This document shows, one piece after another, positions 48,901 through 53,451 of a DNA stretch of 64,000 bases; within the stretch, counting starts at the first letter, position 1, and each line of letters opens with the position of its first letter. The translations under genes and the position numbers were made by a program. Under the pieces are notes generated by a model. The model was given only the letters and a program-made list of their open reading frames with translations, was not told the origin of the DNA and searched no databases. The stretch covers positions 39,169,001 through 39,233,000 of the forward strand of contig NC_083696.1 in the NCBI RefSeq assembly GCF_033118175.1, read 5' to 3'. This stretch comes from Dama dama. Its lineage: Eukaryota; Chordata; Mammalia; Artiodactyla; Cervidae.

Positions 48901-48982
48901 GAAAACTATCATAAAAAGATTAAGACATACCTTTAATTTGAAAAATGAGTAAAATCATGAAATATAAACTCCCGGGAAACAT
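3874..48982 (-). CDS. ADAM7: ADAM7, catalytically dead epididymal ADAM (21 coding exons, spliced)
   Basis: Join of 21 exons on the minus strand, each listed separately. Lengths from the start are 52, 104, 77, 79, 77, 193, 54, 72, 170, 85, 131, 175, 90, 196, 103, 187, 81, 79, 106, 100 and 57 bp, totalling 2268 bp or 756 codons with no internal stop. Order: signal peptide (1-17), prodomain (to about 195), metalloproteinase (about 200-400), disintegrin (about 410-485), Cys-rich (to about 615), EGF-like (616-665), one membrane helix (about 671-693), short tail. The zinc motif reads HQLGHNLGMSH, with Gln337 for the catalytic Glu, a known hallmark of ADAM7, followed by CVM of the Met-turn. No furin-type RX(K/R)R is visible between pro- and protease domains. 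Known biology: an epididymis-secreted protein acquired by sperm, acting in adhesion or surface assembly rather than proteolysis. ADAM28 and ADAMDEC1 were rejected because they keep a different active-site signature. The terminal exon and stop codon are not placed. Confidence 0.95.
4559..4930 (+). repeat. BovB (RTE) LINE 3' end
   Basis: Plus-strand 3' end of BovB: it starts near aaggctgagcattgaagaat, runs through actcttgagagtcccttgaa and gacatgagtttgagcaagct, and ends at gtcagacacgactgagcaac. It lies in ADAM7 intron 20. Confidence 0.85.
4931..5900. other. ADAM7 intron 20 sequence, no gene seen
   Basis: Non-repetitive to my eye. Open frames at 5100-5285 (minus) and 5409-5609 (plus) have no recognisable motifs and no matching splice phase. 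Confidence 0.5.
5901..6116 (-). repeat. Bov-tA SINE
   Basis: Reverse copy from atgtgttagtgctaagtta to gacatctggcaagccc, with the usual ctgccaggctcctctgtcc core. Confidence 0.88.
6488..6708 (-). repeat. Bov-tA SINE
   Basis: Reverse copy from catgtgtgtgctcagtcgct to gccacctgggaagcccc. It contains tctccaggcaagaatactgg. Confidence 0.9.
6889..7240 (+). repeat. BovB 3' fragment split by a Bov-tA
   Basis: Left part 6889-6956 (gagacggttagatagcatca to aaattctgggaggtagag) and right part about 7156-7240 (ctggtgaaggacagagg to acgacacagtgactgaacag) are consecutive pieces of the BovB 3' end, separated by the SINE at 6957-7155. Confidence 0.75.
6957..7155 (+). mobile_element. Bov-tA SINE nested in BovB
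   Basis: Plus copy from cttccctggtggctcagata to gttggacacgactgactatc. BovB 3' sequence continues on both sides, so this SINE inserted later than the BovB piece. Confidence 0.85.
7241..8065. other. ADAM7 intron 20, nothing recognised
   Basis: AT-rich intron sequence without coding or repeat signatures that I can name; the minus open frame at 7476-7676 has no motif. Confidence 0.45.
8070..8790 (-). repeat. Probable ancient L1 3'-UTR segment
   Basis: Poly-T start (8072-8090), then a block resembling reversed mammalian L1M 3' UTR sequence (ggacatctgtgtaaccaagc, ttccattgtatgaatatata). More related-looking sequence follows to about 9060. Family assignment is tentative. Confidence 0.4.
9429..9528 (-). 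CDS. ADAM7: ADAM7 exon 20: cytoplasmic tail
   Basis: Acceptor cttgacag; donor gtaaga directly after the His codon at 9429. It encodes PPRESLGVENKGYFGDEQQT then RNEPILPDIHPLH, the conserved ADAM7 tail. If the donor were skipped, the frame would add VRKN and stop at once. The spliced form fits the known tail length better. Confidence 0.92.
9908..10013 (-). CDS. ADAM7: ADAM7 exon 19: transmembrane helix
   Basis: Acceptor gttacag, donor gtaggt, 106 bp. It encodes NISILVVVLVLVIFGVVVVI then LLTRYKKCITLKQVQ: a membrane helix of about 23 residues with a basic stop-transfer sequence. It joins exon 18 through a split Asn codon. Confidence 0.95.
10551..10746 (-). repeat. Bov-tA SINE
   Basis: Reverse copy from gttcagttgctaagttgtgt to gccaccaggcaagcccc, with a small deletion in the tccatgg core. 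It lies in ADAM7 intron 18, close to exon 18. Confidence 0.9.
10771..10886 (-). repeat. CHR-1-type tRNA SINE
   Basis: Reverse SINE: tttttggccacagttcacag, then ccctgaccaaggatcaaacc, then tcttagccacaggaccacca, the CHR-1 head reading inward. It abuts the Bov-tA at 10746 and ends 32 bp before ADAM7 exon 18. Confidence 0.7.
10918..10996 (-). CDS. ADAM7: ADAM7 exon 18: EGF-like domain, last Cys replaced by Trp
   Basis: Acceptor tcttctag, donor gtgagc, 79 bp. It encodes VDDGDLECQCEGIQASAEWE then ETLNVT. Two cysteines (CQC) are present. The position where I expect the last EGF cysteine, just before EET, is Trp661 (TGG at 10942-10940). Boundaries and phase are otherwise clean. Confidence 0.9.
11415..11560 (+). 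repeat. Possible MIR element
   Basis: The layout gtgtaatggttaaggacata, then tgtgattgcttcaccatctc, then aaaagagggcataggaatag resembles the MIR core. It is heavily diverged. Confidence 0.4.
11842..12007 (-). repeat. CHR-1-type tRNA SINE
   Basis: Reverse copy: taaagtctttattgaatttg, then ggccaagaggcatgtgggat, then ccctgatgagggattgaacc, ending ggtctgccaaggaagtccc. Confidence 0.75.
12341..12421 (-). CDS. ADAM7: ADAM7 exon 17: EGF-like domain, first part
   Basis: Acceptor catttctag, donor gtaagg, 81 bp in phase 0. It encodes VCSSGECVTIEKAYNSTDCS followed by AQCNENS. The VC..GEC and C..QCN patterns open the EGF-like region in ADAMs. Confidence 0.93.
12422..14490. other. ADAM7 intron 16, AT-rich, no gene
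   Basis: Very AT-rich with simple runs (tatata at about 13312-13345) and a 35-bp BovB tail remnant near 12936-12970 (gagtcagacacgattaacgg). Open frames at 13277-13567 and 14081-14344 show no domain. Confidence 0.5.
14503..14565 (-). repeat. Bov-tA SINE fragment
   Basis: Only the 3' part of the element: cagttgtgtccgactctgtg to tgccaggctcctctgtcc. Confidence 0.7.
15037..16112 (+). repeat. L1 LINE, 5'-truncated (ORF2 end plus 3' UTR)
   Basis: Plus-strand L1: the ORF2 C-terminal region with aacagacatttttccaaaga, gagaaatgcaaatcaaaatt, ctaccatatggtccagcaat and tgggatattattcagaataa, then a 3' UTR ending near ctatactgcaataaaagttt. Frames at 15085-15357 and 15409-15609 are fragments of the decayed ORF2. 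Confidence 0.85.
16724..16910 (-). CDS. ADAM7: ADAM7 exon 16: Cys-rich domain
   Basis: Acceptor tcccttcag, donor gtaaga, 187 bp. It encodes DIKCGKIFCTGGHHSFVLGE, then a lysine-rich stretch, then CKTFYLYHESKDFGLVAPGT and KCGDGM. It is preceded by 4.6 kb of intron that holds most of the nearly full-length BovB LINE. Phase ends at 0. Confidence 0.95.
17205..20580 (+). mobile_element. BovB (RTE) LINE, nearly full-length, inactive
   Basis: It starts with the BovB 5' region (ttgggcacctacctacctgg, then cagtctgtctgccctctgat). Fragments of the endonuclease/RT protein follow on all plus frames: a block at 18372-18833, RT pieces at 19374-19583 and 19680-20009 with the YADD catalytic motif intact, and the C-terminal block at 19969-20418. 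It ends in the shared BovB 3' end. Part of the 5' untranslated region appears deleted near 17825. Many frameshifts and stops (for example at 17984 and 18833) make it unable to encode one protein. It fills most of ADAM7 intron 15, in antisense to the gene. Confidence 0.92.
20600..20725 (-). repeat. Possible MIR fragment
   Basis: attatcataacccccttttcacagatgaggcaacag-type wording is the reverse MIR core; it lies directly after the BovB element. Confidence 0.45.
21190..21389 (-). repeat. Bov-tA SINE
   Basis: Reverse copy from tagtcactcagtcatgtcca to gagccaccagggaagcgc. It ends about 120 bp before ADAM7 exon 15. Confidence 0.88.
21506..21608 (-). CDS. ADAM7: ADAM7 exon 15: Cys-rich domain
   Basis: Acceptor gatcccag, donor gtaagt, 103 bp. 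It encodes DICYKMNTIGNKFGYCKNKG then RILIPCEEK, the C(Y/F)..N..G...GYC pattern of ADAM Cys-rich domains. The phase leaves two bases for exon 16. Confidence 0.95.
21851..22077 (-). repeat. Bov-tA SINE
   Basis: Reverse copy from tgcgtgtgtgtgcattctca to gagccacctgggaagcca, in ADAM7 intron 14. Confidence 0.9.
22257..22452 (-). CDS. ADAM7: ADAM7 exon 14: disintegrin loop and start of Cys-rich domain
   Basis: Acceptor cttccacag, donor gtaaga, 196 bp. CRPAKTECDFPERC is the disintegrin loop, which lacks RGD and keeps the acidic CD..E.C core. It continues with CTGHSSGCPKDQFQVNGFPC and YCFMGSCPTRDDQC of the Cys-rich domain. It ends one base into a codon. Confidence 0.96.
22530..23429. other. ADAM7 intron 13, nothing recognised
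   Basis: Unremarkable intron sequence between exons 14 and 13, with a short tatatata run near 22817. No repeat family named with confidence. Confidence 0.45.
23430..23519 (-). CDS. ADAM7: ADAM7 exon 13: disintegrin domain
   Basis: Acceptor gattgccag, donor gtaaga, 90 bp in phase 0. It encodes DCSNPCCDARKCMLKPGFTC followed by AEGECCESCQ. All the cysteines of the CC.A..C.L..G..C..G.CC..C disintegrin pattern are present. Confidence 0.96.
23756..24032 (-). mobile_element. MER1-type (hAT-Charlie) DNA transposon relic
   Basis: The wording ggcaccaggggccagtttca, tggaagacactttttctatg, gaggcggagctcaggtggt and gctcacctgctgatgtgcag matches the non-autonomous hAT element that begins CAGGGGTCCCCAA; the terminal bases here are degraded. 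Family name given from memory. Confidence 0.6.
24265..24405 (-). repeat. Possible MER5-type hAT relic
   Basis: gtccttggacttgcagcatt, then ctccagacatactgaatcag, then cattctaacaacatgccagg follow the reverse MER5A/B layout. Heavily diverged. Confidence 0.5.
24995..25169 (-). CDS. ADAM7: ADAM7 exon 12: end of protease, start of disintegrin
   Basis: Acceptor tctctag, donor gtattt, 175 bp. The FSECSKAQYQQFLKDY segment closes the protease domain. YCGNNRLDDGEECDCG is the CGN...E.GEECDCG start of the disintegrin domain. Phase runs from a split Ser codon to 0. Confidence 0.96.
25273..25550 (+). repeat. CHR-2-type tRNA SINE
   Basis: tRNA-like head (gggagtctgcctgccaatgc, then atgggatcgatccctgatcc), then gaagccaccgcaatgagaag and cccacacgcggcaacaaagg, ending in an A-rich tail. 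Confidence 0.8.
25722..25949 (-). repeat. Bov-tA SINE
   Basis: Reverse copy from tgtgtgcatacgcgctaagt to agtcctgcctgggaagccc. Confidence 0.9.
26165..26382. repeat. Perfect tandem duplication of 109 bp
   Basis: The unit 26165-26273 is repeated without a visible difference at 26274-26382. Both copies begin attttcttacacatcctagg and end ttattattgaaataatg. It lies in ADAM7 intron 11 and belongs to no SINE or LINE that I recognise. Confidence 0.95.
26543..26746 (-). repeat. Bov-tA SINE
   Basis: Reverse copy ending ccaccagggaagcccc. A short ctctgaaccaccagggaaacc echo follows directly, a partial repeat of the SINE head. Confidence 0.9.
26866..26996 (-). CDS. ADAM7: ADAM7 exon 11: zinc-binding helix with Glu to Gln
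   Basis: Acceptor gcctcag, donor gtgaga, 131 bp. It encodes DLLPDLNAIASRMA, then HQLGHNLGMSH, then DDYPCTCALEKCVMNSGG. The three His ligands and the CVM Met-turn are present, but the catalytic Glu is Gln (CAG at 26951-26949). Zinc may bind but hydrolysis is not expected. ADAM7 of other mammals carries the same change. Confidence 0.97.
27050..27200 (+). repeat. Possible MIR element
   Basis: Arrangement tctggtttctagcttctggc, then ttatgaacttaattatcttc, then ttaatttcctcacttatata resembles MIR; low confidence. Confidence 0.4.
27205..28637. other. ADAM7 intron 10, no gene
   Basis: AT-rich sequence with a poly-T run (27223-27236). No open frame of note and no repeat I can name. Confidence 0.5.
28638..28722 (-). 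CDS. ADAM7: ADAM7 exon 10: metalloproteinase domain
   Basis: Acceptor gttcacag, donor gtgggc, 85 bp. It encodes SGKWLYAQAHGTSYPGGMCL and PYYSSSVVK; the G.A....MC segment corresponds to the strand before the zinc-binding helix. Phase is kept from exon 9 and ends at 0. Confidence 0.94.
29360..29553 (-). repeat. Bov-tA SINE
   Basis: Reverse copy from gtgaaagtaaaagtcattta to ctgagccaccaaggaaac, diverged in the core. Confidence 0.85.
30211..30375 (-). repeat. Bov-tA SINE
   Basis: Reverse copy: tctttgtgaccccatggact to ctgagccaccggggaagtcc, with a shortened head region. Confidence 0.85.
30588..32525 (-). mobile_element. BovB (RTE) LINE, 5'-truncated, interrupted by a SINE
   Basis: Reverse copy: the BovB 3' end at 30588 (gttcagtcaccaagtcgtgt) and RT-domain sequence to about 32525 (gattttcttgaagaaatctc). 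Frames on the minus strand (30597-30839, 30980-31222, 32155-32352) are BovB protein shards. A Bov-tA splits it at 31340/31571. It lies in ADAM7 intron 9, in sense with the gene. Confidence 0.92.
31341..31570 (+). mobile_element. Bov-tA SINE nested in BovB with 9-bp target duplication
   Basis: Plus copy from acctgggcttccaggtgctg to agcaacttagcacacgcac. The 9-bp sequence catctgcat stands immediately before (31332-31340) and immediately after (31571-31579), a clean target-site duplication inside the BovB RT region. Confidence 0.92.
32835..33004 (-). CDS. ADAM7: ADAM7 exon 9: metalloproteinase domain
   Basis: Acceptor tttgaacag, donor gtatgt, 170 bp. It encodes IYKTLNIHVALVGLEIWTNG then a block ending in TTLLRFSAWQEIILKKRKHF and DHSMLL. 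These are the LNI.V.LVG.E.W and F..W....L..R..HD segments of the reprolysin fold. It ends two bases into a codon completed by exon 10. Confidence 0.95.
33440..34145 (+). repeat. Ancient L1 (L1M-type) 3' segment
   Basis: aaaatgttcataacagcttc, then gggagaatgggtgaacaaat, then cagacgaagacccgcgggat follow the L1 ORF2 end. The 3' UTR ends in cacgaataaaaagccataga and an A-rich tail near 34143. Confidence 0.7.
34150..36160. other. ADAM7 intron 8, 2 kb without recognised features
   Basis: No coding segment. The part 35040-35560 is less AT-rich than its surroundings and may be an old LTR or other repeat; I cannot name it. Confidence 0.4.
36163..36234 (-). CDS. ADAM7: ADAM7 exon 8: metalloproteinase helix A
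   Basis: Acceptor ttttccag, donor gtaaga, 72 bp. It encodes YRRNSQPHSRLRNRVWGMVN followed by FVNM, the R..VW.MVN..N helix typical of reprolysin domains. Phase 0 at both ends. Confidence 0.94.
36544..36745 (+). mobile_element. MER1-type (hAT-Charlie) DNA transposon relic
   Basis: It starts with caggggtccccaatctctga and continues cctgatgatctgaggtggag, tcctgaaaccatctccccac, tccatggaaaaattgtcttc, ending gttgggggctgctg. The terminal repeat is better kept than in the copy at 23756. Confidence 0.65.
36932..37150 (+). repeat. Bov-tA SINE
   Basis: Plus copy from gggcttccctggtggcttag to gactgagcgattgagcacaa, with a short internal repeat of atgcaggagac. Confidence 0.9.
37409..37462 (-). CDS. ADAM7: ADAM7 exon 7: first strand of the metalloproteinase domain
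   Basis: A 54-bp exon with acceptor atttccag and donor gtgagt. It encodes SKEKEKHIELFIVADDNM, matching the K(Y/H)(V/I)EL(F/Y)IVADD opening strand of ADAM catalytic domains. The hydrophobic core and the DD pair are intact. It begins and ends in phase 0. Confidence 0.93.
37465..38725. other. ADAM7 intron 6, nothing recognised
   Basis: AT-rich; poly-T run at about 37770-37781. No gene or named repeat. Confidence 0.5.
38727..38919 (-). CDS. ADAM7: ADAM7 exon 6: end of prodomain
   Basis: Acceptor tttccacag, donor gtgagt. Its 193 bp encode residues 130-194, with GFFRVRDQRYLIEPVKYSDE and GEHLVFRY near the start, a standard ADAM prodomain block. The end (PKDNTKSLEDSKME) has no furin cleavage motif. 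Potential N-glycosylation sites occur at NYS and NFT. It is the longest prodomain exon and ends in phase 0. Confidence 0.95.
39135..39248 (+). repeat. BovB 3'-end fragment
   Basis: tatcctgagtttgagcaaac to gtcagatgtgacttagagac corresponds to the last part of BovB. Confidence 0.75.
39638..39743 (+). repeat. 106-bp direct repeat, copy 1 (intron 5)
   Basis: It starts gacccttttccttagaaata and ends ataagaaatcaaat. It is identical, as far as I can read, to 40578-40683, 940 bp to the right. ADAM7 exon 5 lies between the copies. Confidence 0.95.
40220..40296 (-). CDS. ADAM7: ADAM7 exon 5: prodomain cysteine segment
   Basis: Acceptor ttttag, donor gtatgc. It encodes DHCFYQGSILHEFDSA then VSISTCHGLR, the conserved HCFYQG...S..TC.GLRG segment of ADAM prodomains with its two cysteines. 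At 77 bp it is not a multiple of three, so its loss would shift the frame. A 106-bp perfect direct repeat lies on each side of it (39638-39743 and 40578-40683). Confidence 0.94.
40578..40683 (+). repeat. 106-bp direct repeat, copy 2 (intron 4)
   Basis: Same sequence as 39638-39743. The flanks differ on both sides: tgt versus taa before it, and caaag versus ttctt after it, so only the 106 bp are duplicated. Confidence 0.95.
40690..41810. other. ADAM7 intron 4, nothing recognised
   Basis: No coding or named repeat beyond the 106-bp copy at its left end. Confidence 0.45.
41815..41893 (-). CDS. ADAM7: ADAM7 exon 4: prodomain
   Basis: Acceptor tttttcag, donor gtatct. Residues include LNYSETYYS and KGEEITTHPQIT, with a potential N-glycosylation site (NYS). 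It joins exon 3 through a split Arg codon and ends in phase 0. The large AT-rich palindrome of intron 3 lies about 310 bp upstream of it in transcription order. Confidence 0.92.
42204..42446. repeat. AT-rich palindrome, about 243 bp
   Basis: Left arm 42204-42329 (from atgcaaaatatttgtgatat) and right arm 42342-42446 (ending atatcacaaatattttgcat) are reverse complements around a 12-nt centre. The innermost 20 bp or so (cctgttgggttaatgtgca against its complement) and the outer 22 bp match perfectly. The middle is alternating AT with length differences between arms. It could fold into a cruciform or long hairpin. Confidence 0.92.
42500..42712 (+). repeat. Bov-tA SINE
   Basis: Plus copy from attcccttgtggctcagctg to agacacaactgagagacttt, starting about 55 bp after the palindrome. 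Its head carries a short duplication (ggtaaagaaggtaaaaaa). Confidence 0.88.
42890..44640 (+). repeat. Ancient L1 (L1M-type) ORF2 fragment
   Basis: Plus-strand wording typical of old L1 ORF2: cttacaggagacacatttta, tgaaaaaatccaaattttgg, gctaattgataaacctcttc, attccatcaagcattctaaa. No open frame survives. The right boundary is vague. Confidence 0.6.
44645..45400. other. ADAM7 intron 3, remainder
   Basis: AT-rich, no gene. The open frame at 44638-44862 shows no motif. Confidence 0.45.
45404..45480 (-). CDS. ADAM7: ADAM7 exon 3: prodomain
   Basis: Acceptor ttttcag, donor gtaagt. It encodes EAFEEELLYQLNLNRKILIM and HLVKSR, the EEELLY...L.L..HL block shared by ADAM prodomains. It leaves two bases for exon 4. 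It is too short (77 bp) to stand out as an open frame and was found by its splice sites and phase. Confidence 0.92.
45700..45871 (-). repeat. CHR-1-type tRNA SINE
   Basis: Reverse copy: attataaaaatcttcattga, then tggccaagaagcctgtggga, ending ccactggactgccagggaag. Confidence 0.75.
46561..46650 (-). repeat. Bov-tA SINE, truncated
   Basis: ggttgttgtttttcagtcac to ctctgtccatgggattgtca; the tRNA-like half is missing. Confidence 0.75.
46655..47370. other. ADAM7 intron 2, nothing recognised
   Basis: No named repeat or gene; a C-rich run at 47218-47228. Confidence 0.4.
47371..47474 (-). CDS. ADAM7: ADAM7 exon 2: start of prodomain
   Basis: The acceptor is tttcag before 47474 and the donor is gtacgg below 47371. 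It encodes residues 18-52, beginning EEVILGVEGQELVHPKRLPL, the conserved N-terminal prodomain strand of ADAM7. It runs in phase from exon 1 (one base carried over) and ends on a complete codon. Confidence 0.93.
47660..47800 (+). repeat. Bov-tA SINE, 3'-truncated
   Basis: cttctcttggtggctcagac to tgcctggagaattccattgg. Confidence 0.85.
48211..48428 (+). repeat. Bov-tA SINE
   Basis: Plus copy from gggtttcccaggtggtgcag to ggacatgactgagcaactga; it lies 500 bp downstream of ADAM7 exon 1, in intron 1. Confidence 0.9.
48562..48668 (-). repeat. BovB 3'-end fragment
   Basis: cagttccagttcagtcgctc to cccggagcttgctcaaacat, the reverse of the last 100 bp or so of BovB. Confidence 0.8.
48931..48982 (-). 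CDS. ADAM7: ADAM7 exon 1: start codon and signal peptide
   Basis: The ATG lies at 48982-48980 and the exon ends in the donor gtatgt at 48930. The 17 codons begin MFPGSLYFMILLIF, a short hydrophobic secretion signal, and split codon 18 after one base. This is the only ATG in the exon in phase with exon 2 that precedes a hydrophobic core. The 5' untranslated part continues upward to an unknown point, perhaps near 49080; I see no convincing TATA box. Confidence 0.9.
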
Positions 48983-50255
48983 TCTGAATGATTCTGGCAA
49001 ACTGGGGCACATGTGTTTGAGAAAAGACGTGCACAGTTCTTGGTCCTTGCTTCCACAGAGAGGATGAAGACCCTAGCAGACAGACAGGCAGTTTTGATCC
49101 AGCACAAGGAAGTGTTCCTTATCGCGTTACACAGTTCGTGAAGTGCTTTAGGCTAAAACCTGGAGGTTGGACGTCATGTACTAATTAAAAGCAACCACTG
49201 AGATGGTGGTGGTGGAGGAAGTGGGCTGGACAGAGATCCCTATATTACATCTGTTATAAATATGACTCCAGATGTACTAAATTATTTTTAAAGTGAAAAC
49301 ATCACATTTGTCTTGGAAAAAATTACTGAAGCATGTTCATATAAACTGTGGTGGAACAAAGTCATCTATGCTGAAAGACACATGTAAGAACTGTCAAGGA
49401 AAATTTGATAAAATAAAGTAGATAGAAATGTTGAGAACTTTTTTTTCTTAGTCAAATAAAGGCCTGGACCATGTGGGACATGAGGATAATGATGTTTGCG
49501 GTACTAAATGAAACAAAGATATGAATCCATATTTCATCCCCACCCTGATAAAAGAATCCAGAGAGTCACTAGGGTAAGAGGGAGAGATGAAGGGAAATAA
49601 CTTTCCCTTTCCTGGTTTTATTAAGATATAATTGACAACAGTTTAAGGTATATATCATACAGATTTGACATTATATATTGTGAAATGGTTCATGTTATAT
49701 AGACACTAAACAACCCCCCCCCATTTTTTCCTTTTGATGAGAACTCTAAAGATCTATTGTCTTAACAACTTTCAAATACACCACCTAGCCCTGTTCACTA
49801 CAGTCATCATATTGTACATTACATCCCTAGTACTTATTGGTCTGATAGCTAGGATAGATCACTTTCATCTAAACTTATTTATGAAAACTCATTTATGCTA
49901 TAAATCACAAATTAATTTTTAAAAAGGCAAATAAAAACTCCCAAACTACATACAACATATATAATAAAATGTGAGGGCATAGATCCTGATAATATAGAAC
50001 TCTTTCAAATAAATACAAAAAGAAAACATTAATGGGCAAATGTGCAAAGGACCTGTACAAACCCTTCTTTATGCAGGTGTTCTCTCATTATATTAGAAGA
50101 GATATACCTTTGCAATATAACCCCATATCTGCTTGGGATTCTATCCCTCCACTATCTCCATTATTGATTACCCCATAATATTCCCATAAACTGAACTGGT
50201 CTACCATAACTGGAAGTTTTCTTTAACTCTTTATGTTGTATTGGGGTATAGCCAA
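48983..50255. other. ADAM7 5' UTR, promoter region and upstream DNA
   Basis: The first about 100 bp above the ATG should be 5' UTR. No TATA box or CpG island is visible. From about 49600 to 49920 the sequence resembles an old L1 3' UTR (ggttttattaagatataatt, attgtacattacatccctag). Confidence 0.45.
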
Positions 50256-50260
50256 TTAAC

Positions 50261-50465
50261 GGGCTTCCCTGGTGGTTCAGATGGTAAAGACAATGCCTGC
50301 AATGCAGGAGACCCAGGTTCAATCCCTGGGTCAGGAAGATCCCCTGGAGAAGGGAATATCTACCCACTCCAGTATTCTTGCCTGGAGAATCCCAAGGACA
50401 GAGGAGCCTGGCAGGCTACATTCCTGGGGTCGCAAAAGAGACATGACTGAACAACTGAGCACGCA
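50261..50465 (+). repeat. Bov-tA SINE
   Basis: Complete, well-kept plus copy from gggcttccctggtggttcag to tgactgaacaactgagcacg. Confidence 0.92.
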
Positions 50466-50564
50466 CATGTTAACATATTGAAGAGTTTGGAAAGATACTT
50501 GGTAATACTAAGCACCCAGTAAAAGTAGACTATAATTAGTTAACTTAACTAGGAGGAGGTTGTA

Positions 50565-50900
50565 TAATACAGTAAATAAAAGTGGACATTTAGATCCAAA
50601 CCACCTGGGTTCTGTTCTCAGCACTTATTTTTCCTACCTACAAACCTTGGACAAGGTCTGACCACTCCATACCTCAGTTTTCTCATCTCCCAAAATGAGG
50701 GTAACAACAGTATCTTGGGGGTTCTCTGTTGGTTCAAATGGTAAAGAATCTGCCTGCAATGCGGGAGACCTGGGTTCAGTCCCTGGGTTGGGAAGATCCC
50801 CTAGAGGAGGGTAGAGTTAATAGCCAGGATTAAATGGTGGTAATTTAACTGAATCACTTAAAAGTGGTGTCTGCTCCATATTAAAGGCTAGATAAGTGAT
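50565..50900 (+). repeat. MIR element split by a Bov-tA fragment
   Basis: 50565-50716 reads as MIR (ccaaaccacctgggttctgt, then cctcagttttctcatctccc). The SINE piece 50717-50813 follows, then MIR-like sequence (ccaggattaaatggtggtaa). Confidence 0.6.
50717..50813 (+). repeat. Bov-tA SINE head fragment
   Basis: gggggttctctgttggttca to ggttgggaagatcccctaga; only the tRNA-like half is present. Confidence 0.8.
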
Positions 50901-51109
50901 GATTTTTTAAAGAACTACATAAATGTTGAATTTTGCTTTTATTAGTTTTTCTGTACCGATTTTATCCACTTCTCATCTTCCTCTCCTTCCCTGAGACTCA
51001 GGAGCTCTGGCTTCCTTTCTTTATCCCAACATGCTATGTTTTCTTCTATCCAAGAACCTCTGGATACACTTGTTTCTTTGTGACCAGATTAATTCCTCAT
51101 GCTTCAATT

Positions 51110-51373
51110 CTTAGTTCAAGGGTAACTCTCTCAAGAAAGACTTCTCTAACTTCAGGGTCTAGCACAAGCTTCTTGTTGAAACAAGATACCCTTTTCTTTT
51201 CTGAGAAGTTGTTAGTTTATCACAAACTTAATCATCCAATTACTTATCTGTTTCCTGCAACAAATATAACTTCCAGAAAGCAAACTCTGCTTGCTTTTTC
51301 TTACTCTGGAACCACAAATGTAGAAGTGTCTTGCATACAGACAGTGTATTTAATATAGATTTGTTGAATGCAA
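51110..51373 (+). repeat. L2 LINE 3' end
   Basis: It ends tatttaatatagatttgttgaatgca-type, the hallmark L2 tail, preceded by gtgtcttgcatacagacagt. Diverged. Confidence 0.5.
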
Positions 51374-52390
51374 TAAAACTAATTCGCAATATGAATAGGA
51401 TCTGGTTCCATCTTCATGTGTTTCTCAAAATTTTGAACATAATTGGAATAACTTTAAGTGATCACTTCTACCAGCAGAGTTTCTTTCAGGTCAGCACAAG
51501 AGATAGTTGAAGACCAAAGGACATACACAATATATCGGACCTGTCATCAAACAAATATTCATCCACATATCAGATGGAATTTACCAGCTTCATTCACAGT
51601 AATGATTACAGAGAGCATTTTAAATTGGGTGATAAGTAGGAACCATATTGAAGTTGCCTTTATTACAGTCAAAGTAGAAAAAAAAATTAAATACCAGTTG
51701 TGGAATCCTAGTTATTTATGGTGTCATGTTAAATGATACGGCGTAAAGGCATTTGTCTGATGCCTTTAGCTATGGCTGAGCTAGCTTTCCAGCATCTCTA
51801 AAATATTAAAGATACAGCATTATCCACAGTTAATCCAGGTGAAACAACCCAGAACTTTCAAAGAAAAAAAAATTTTGTAACTTAATCAGGCCCCATAATC
51901 AATAAGGGGAAAGCAGACATGAAAATTTCTGCTTGACCCCATGTTCTTTTTATATGTTAGTAGTTTTTTGGACATAGAAACAAGCTTTATTTTCTCATAA
52001 TCACTCTATAACCAAGCATTCAAACCTGGAGAATATTATACTTCAATTCTGAACCCTACCAAGTGACTAGAGTAGGATAGTGAAATATTATAGGTAGTTT
52101 ATATATTTCTTTCACTCTCAAGTCACAGTTTTCTGTTTTCAAAATAACAACATCACTAAAGTATATAAAGGTTTAAAAACAAACAAACAATGAACCCTGA
52201 AGCAGATTTCAATGACAGTGGCTCTGGGAAGTCCATTTATCATACAAAAGCAGATTTTAAAGATTAAACAAATTTGAGAATATTCTGTTTCCTCCTTATT
52301 TTTCTGCTGCAAATTTGTGGAGCAACCTCTCATAGGAGGTTCTCAAATCTACTCCTATCTTGGTTTCAGTGAGGGGTTTAGAGGTTGTAG
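51374..52390. other. Intergenic, nothing recognised
   Basis: No gene; the open frame at 51458-51736 has no motif or splice context. Confidence 0.45.
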
Positions 52391-52396
52391 ATTCTT

Positions 52397-52545
52397 TTTT
52401 TTTTTTTAATATTTCAATGATTTTTATTTAGTTTTTTGGCTGTGTCACATGGCTTGTGGGATCTTAGTTCCCTGACCAGGGATTGAATCCATGTACCCTG
52501 CTTTGGAAGCATGGAGTCTTAACCACTGGACCACCAGGGAAATCC
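52397..52545 (-). repeat. CHR-1-type tRNA SINE
   Basis: Reverse copy: poly-T start, ttggctgtgtcacatggctt, ccctgaccagggattgaatc, ending ccactggaccaccagggaaa. Confidence 0.8.
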
Positions 52546-53147
52546 TAAAATCCAGGATTTTAGATTCTTGTGTCCAATCTTTACGGTTGCTAGGATCAAC
52601 CCTTTAAGTCAGGCAGGAGTATGTGTCTCAGGGGCCTCCTAGCTTTGATAAGAGCGTGTCTGCCTTCTCCCTTTGACCTCCCTCACAATCCACGTACTCC
52701 TTCAGGTTTCCTCTTGAGCTTCCTTCTCCCTTTCTTTTCCTCAGTCCTGCTCCTTCTCTCTGAGCTAGCAACATAGCAAGTCCTCAACCCTTCTTAAAGA
52801 CTTAGAGTGAATTCACAATCGTGGAGGCCCAGGAAGTGTGACCGATGATAAAGAATACATTCTAAGTCAGAAACAAGAGGCGGTCCACTAAGCAGACTCA
52901 AACAGCTTATTCTCTTCTGTCCTTTGCAAAGAGAAACATGGAAAAAGGGGGCAATAAGTTAAGTGAATAAAGAAAATCTTATCCAAATTGCAATAGAAAT
53001 GGCAAAAACTAAACACAGAAATACTGGATGAAAGATTAGCATTTTCTATCTGACTTTAAAAGAAATACTATTATAAAGTACTCCAAAGTCACATTCATTA
53101 AATTCTTTTTGTAGAAGCTAATTTCAGCCCATTAATTGTGTTTTCAG

Positions 53148-53291
53148 TGCATTGAAAAGAACACTAGATTCAAAATAAGGAACTCTATGTTCACCTGTGA
53201 GTAATTATTCTTTCTTTGGCAAATCATTTATTTGCTTGGCTCCAGTGCTTCCTGTATAAGTTAGGGATATTAGATTGTTTGATCTCTAAGA
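53148..53291 (+). repeat. Possible MIR element
   Basis: gaaaagaacactagattcaa, then tttctttggcaaatcattta, then agatattagatt-like wording; low confidence. A poly-T run follows at 53295-53317. Confidence 0.4.
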
Positions 53292-53451
53292 TCTTTTTTT
53301 TTTTTTTTTTTTTTTTTAACATCAGGGTGTTATGTTTCCATGCTTTTACTGAATTTATTTTTCCTTTTCTAAGACCTCTTCATTGTAAATAGAAATTTTG
53401 ACTTATTAGAATAACGATAAGGTTGGATTTTTTTTTCTCACTATTCGTTTT

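Noticed and set aside
50261..50340. tRNA-like head of Bov-tA as a tRNA gene
   Set aside because: It is the tRNA-derived part of a SINE, repeated in every copy, and not a functional tRNA locus.
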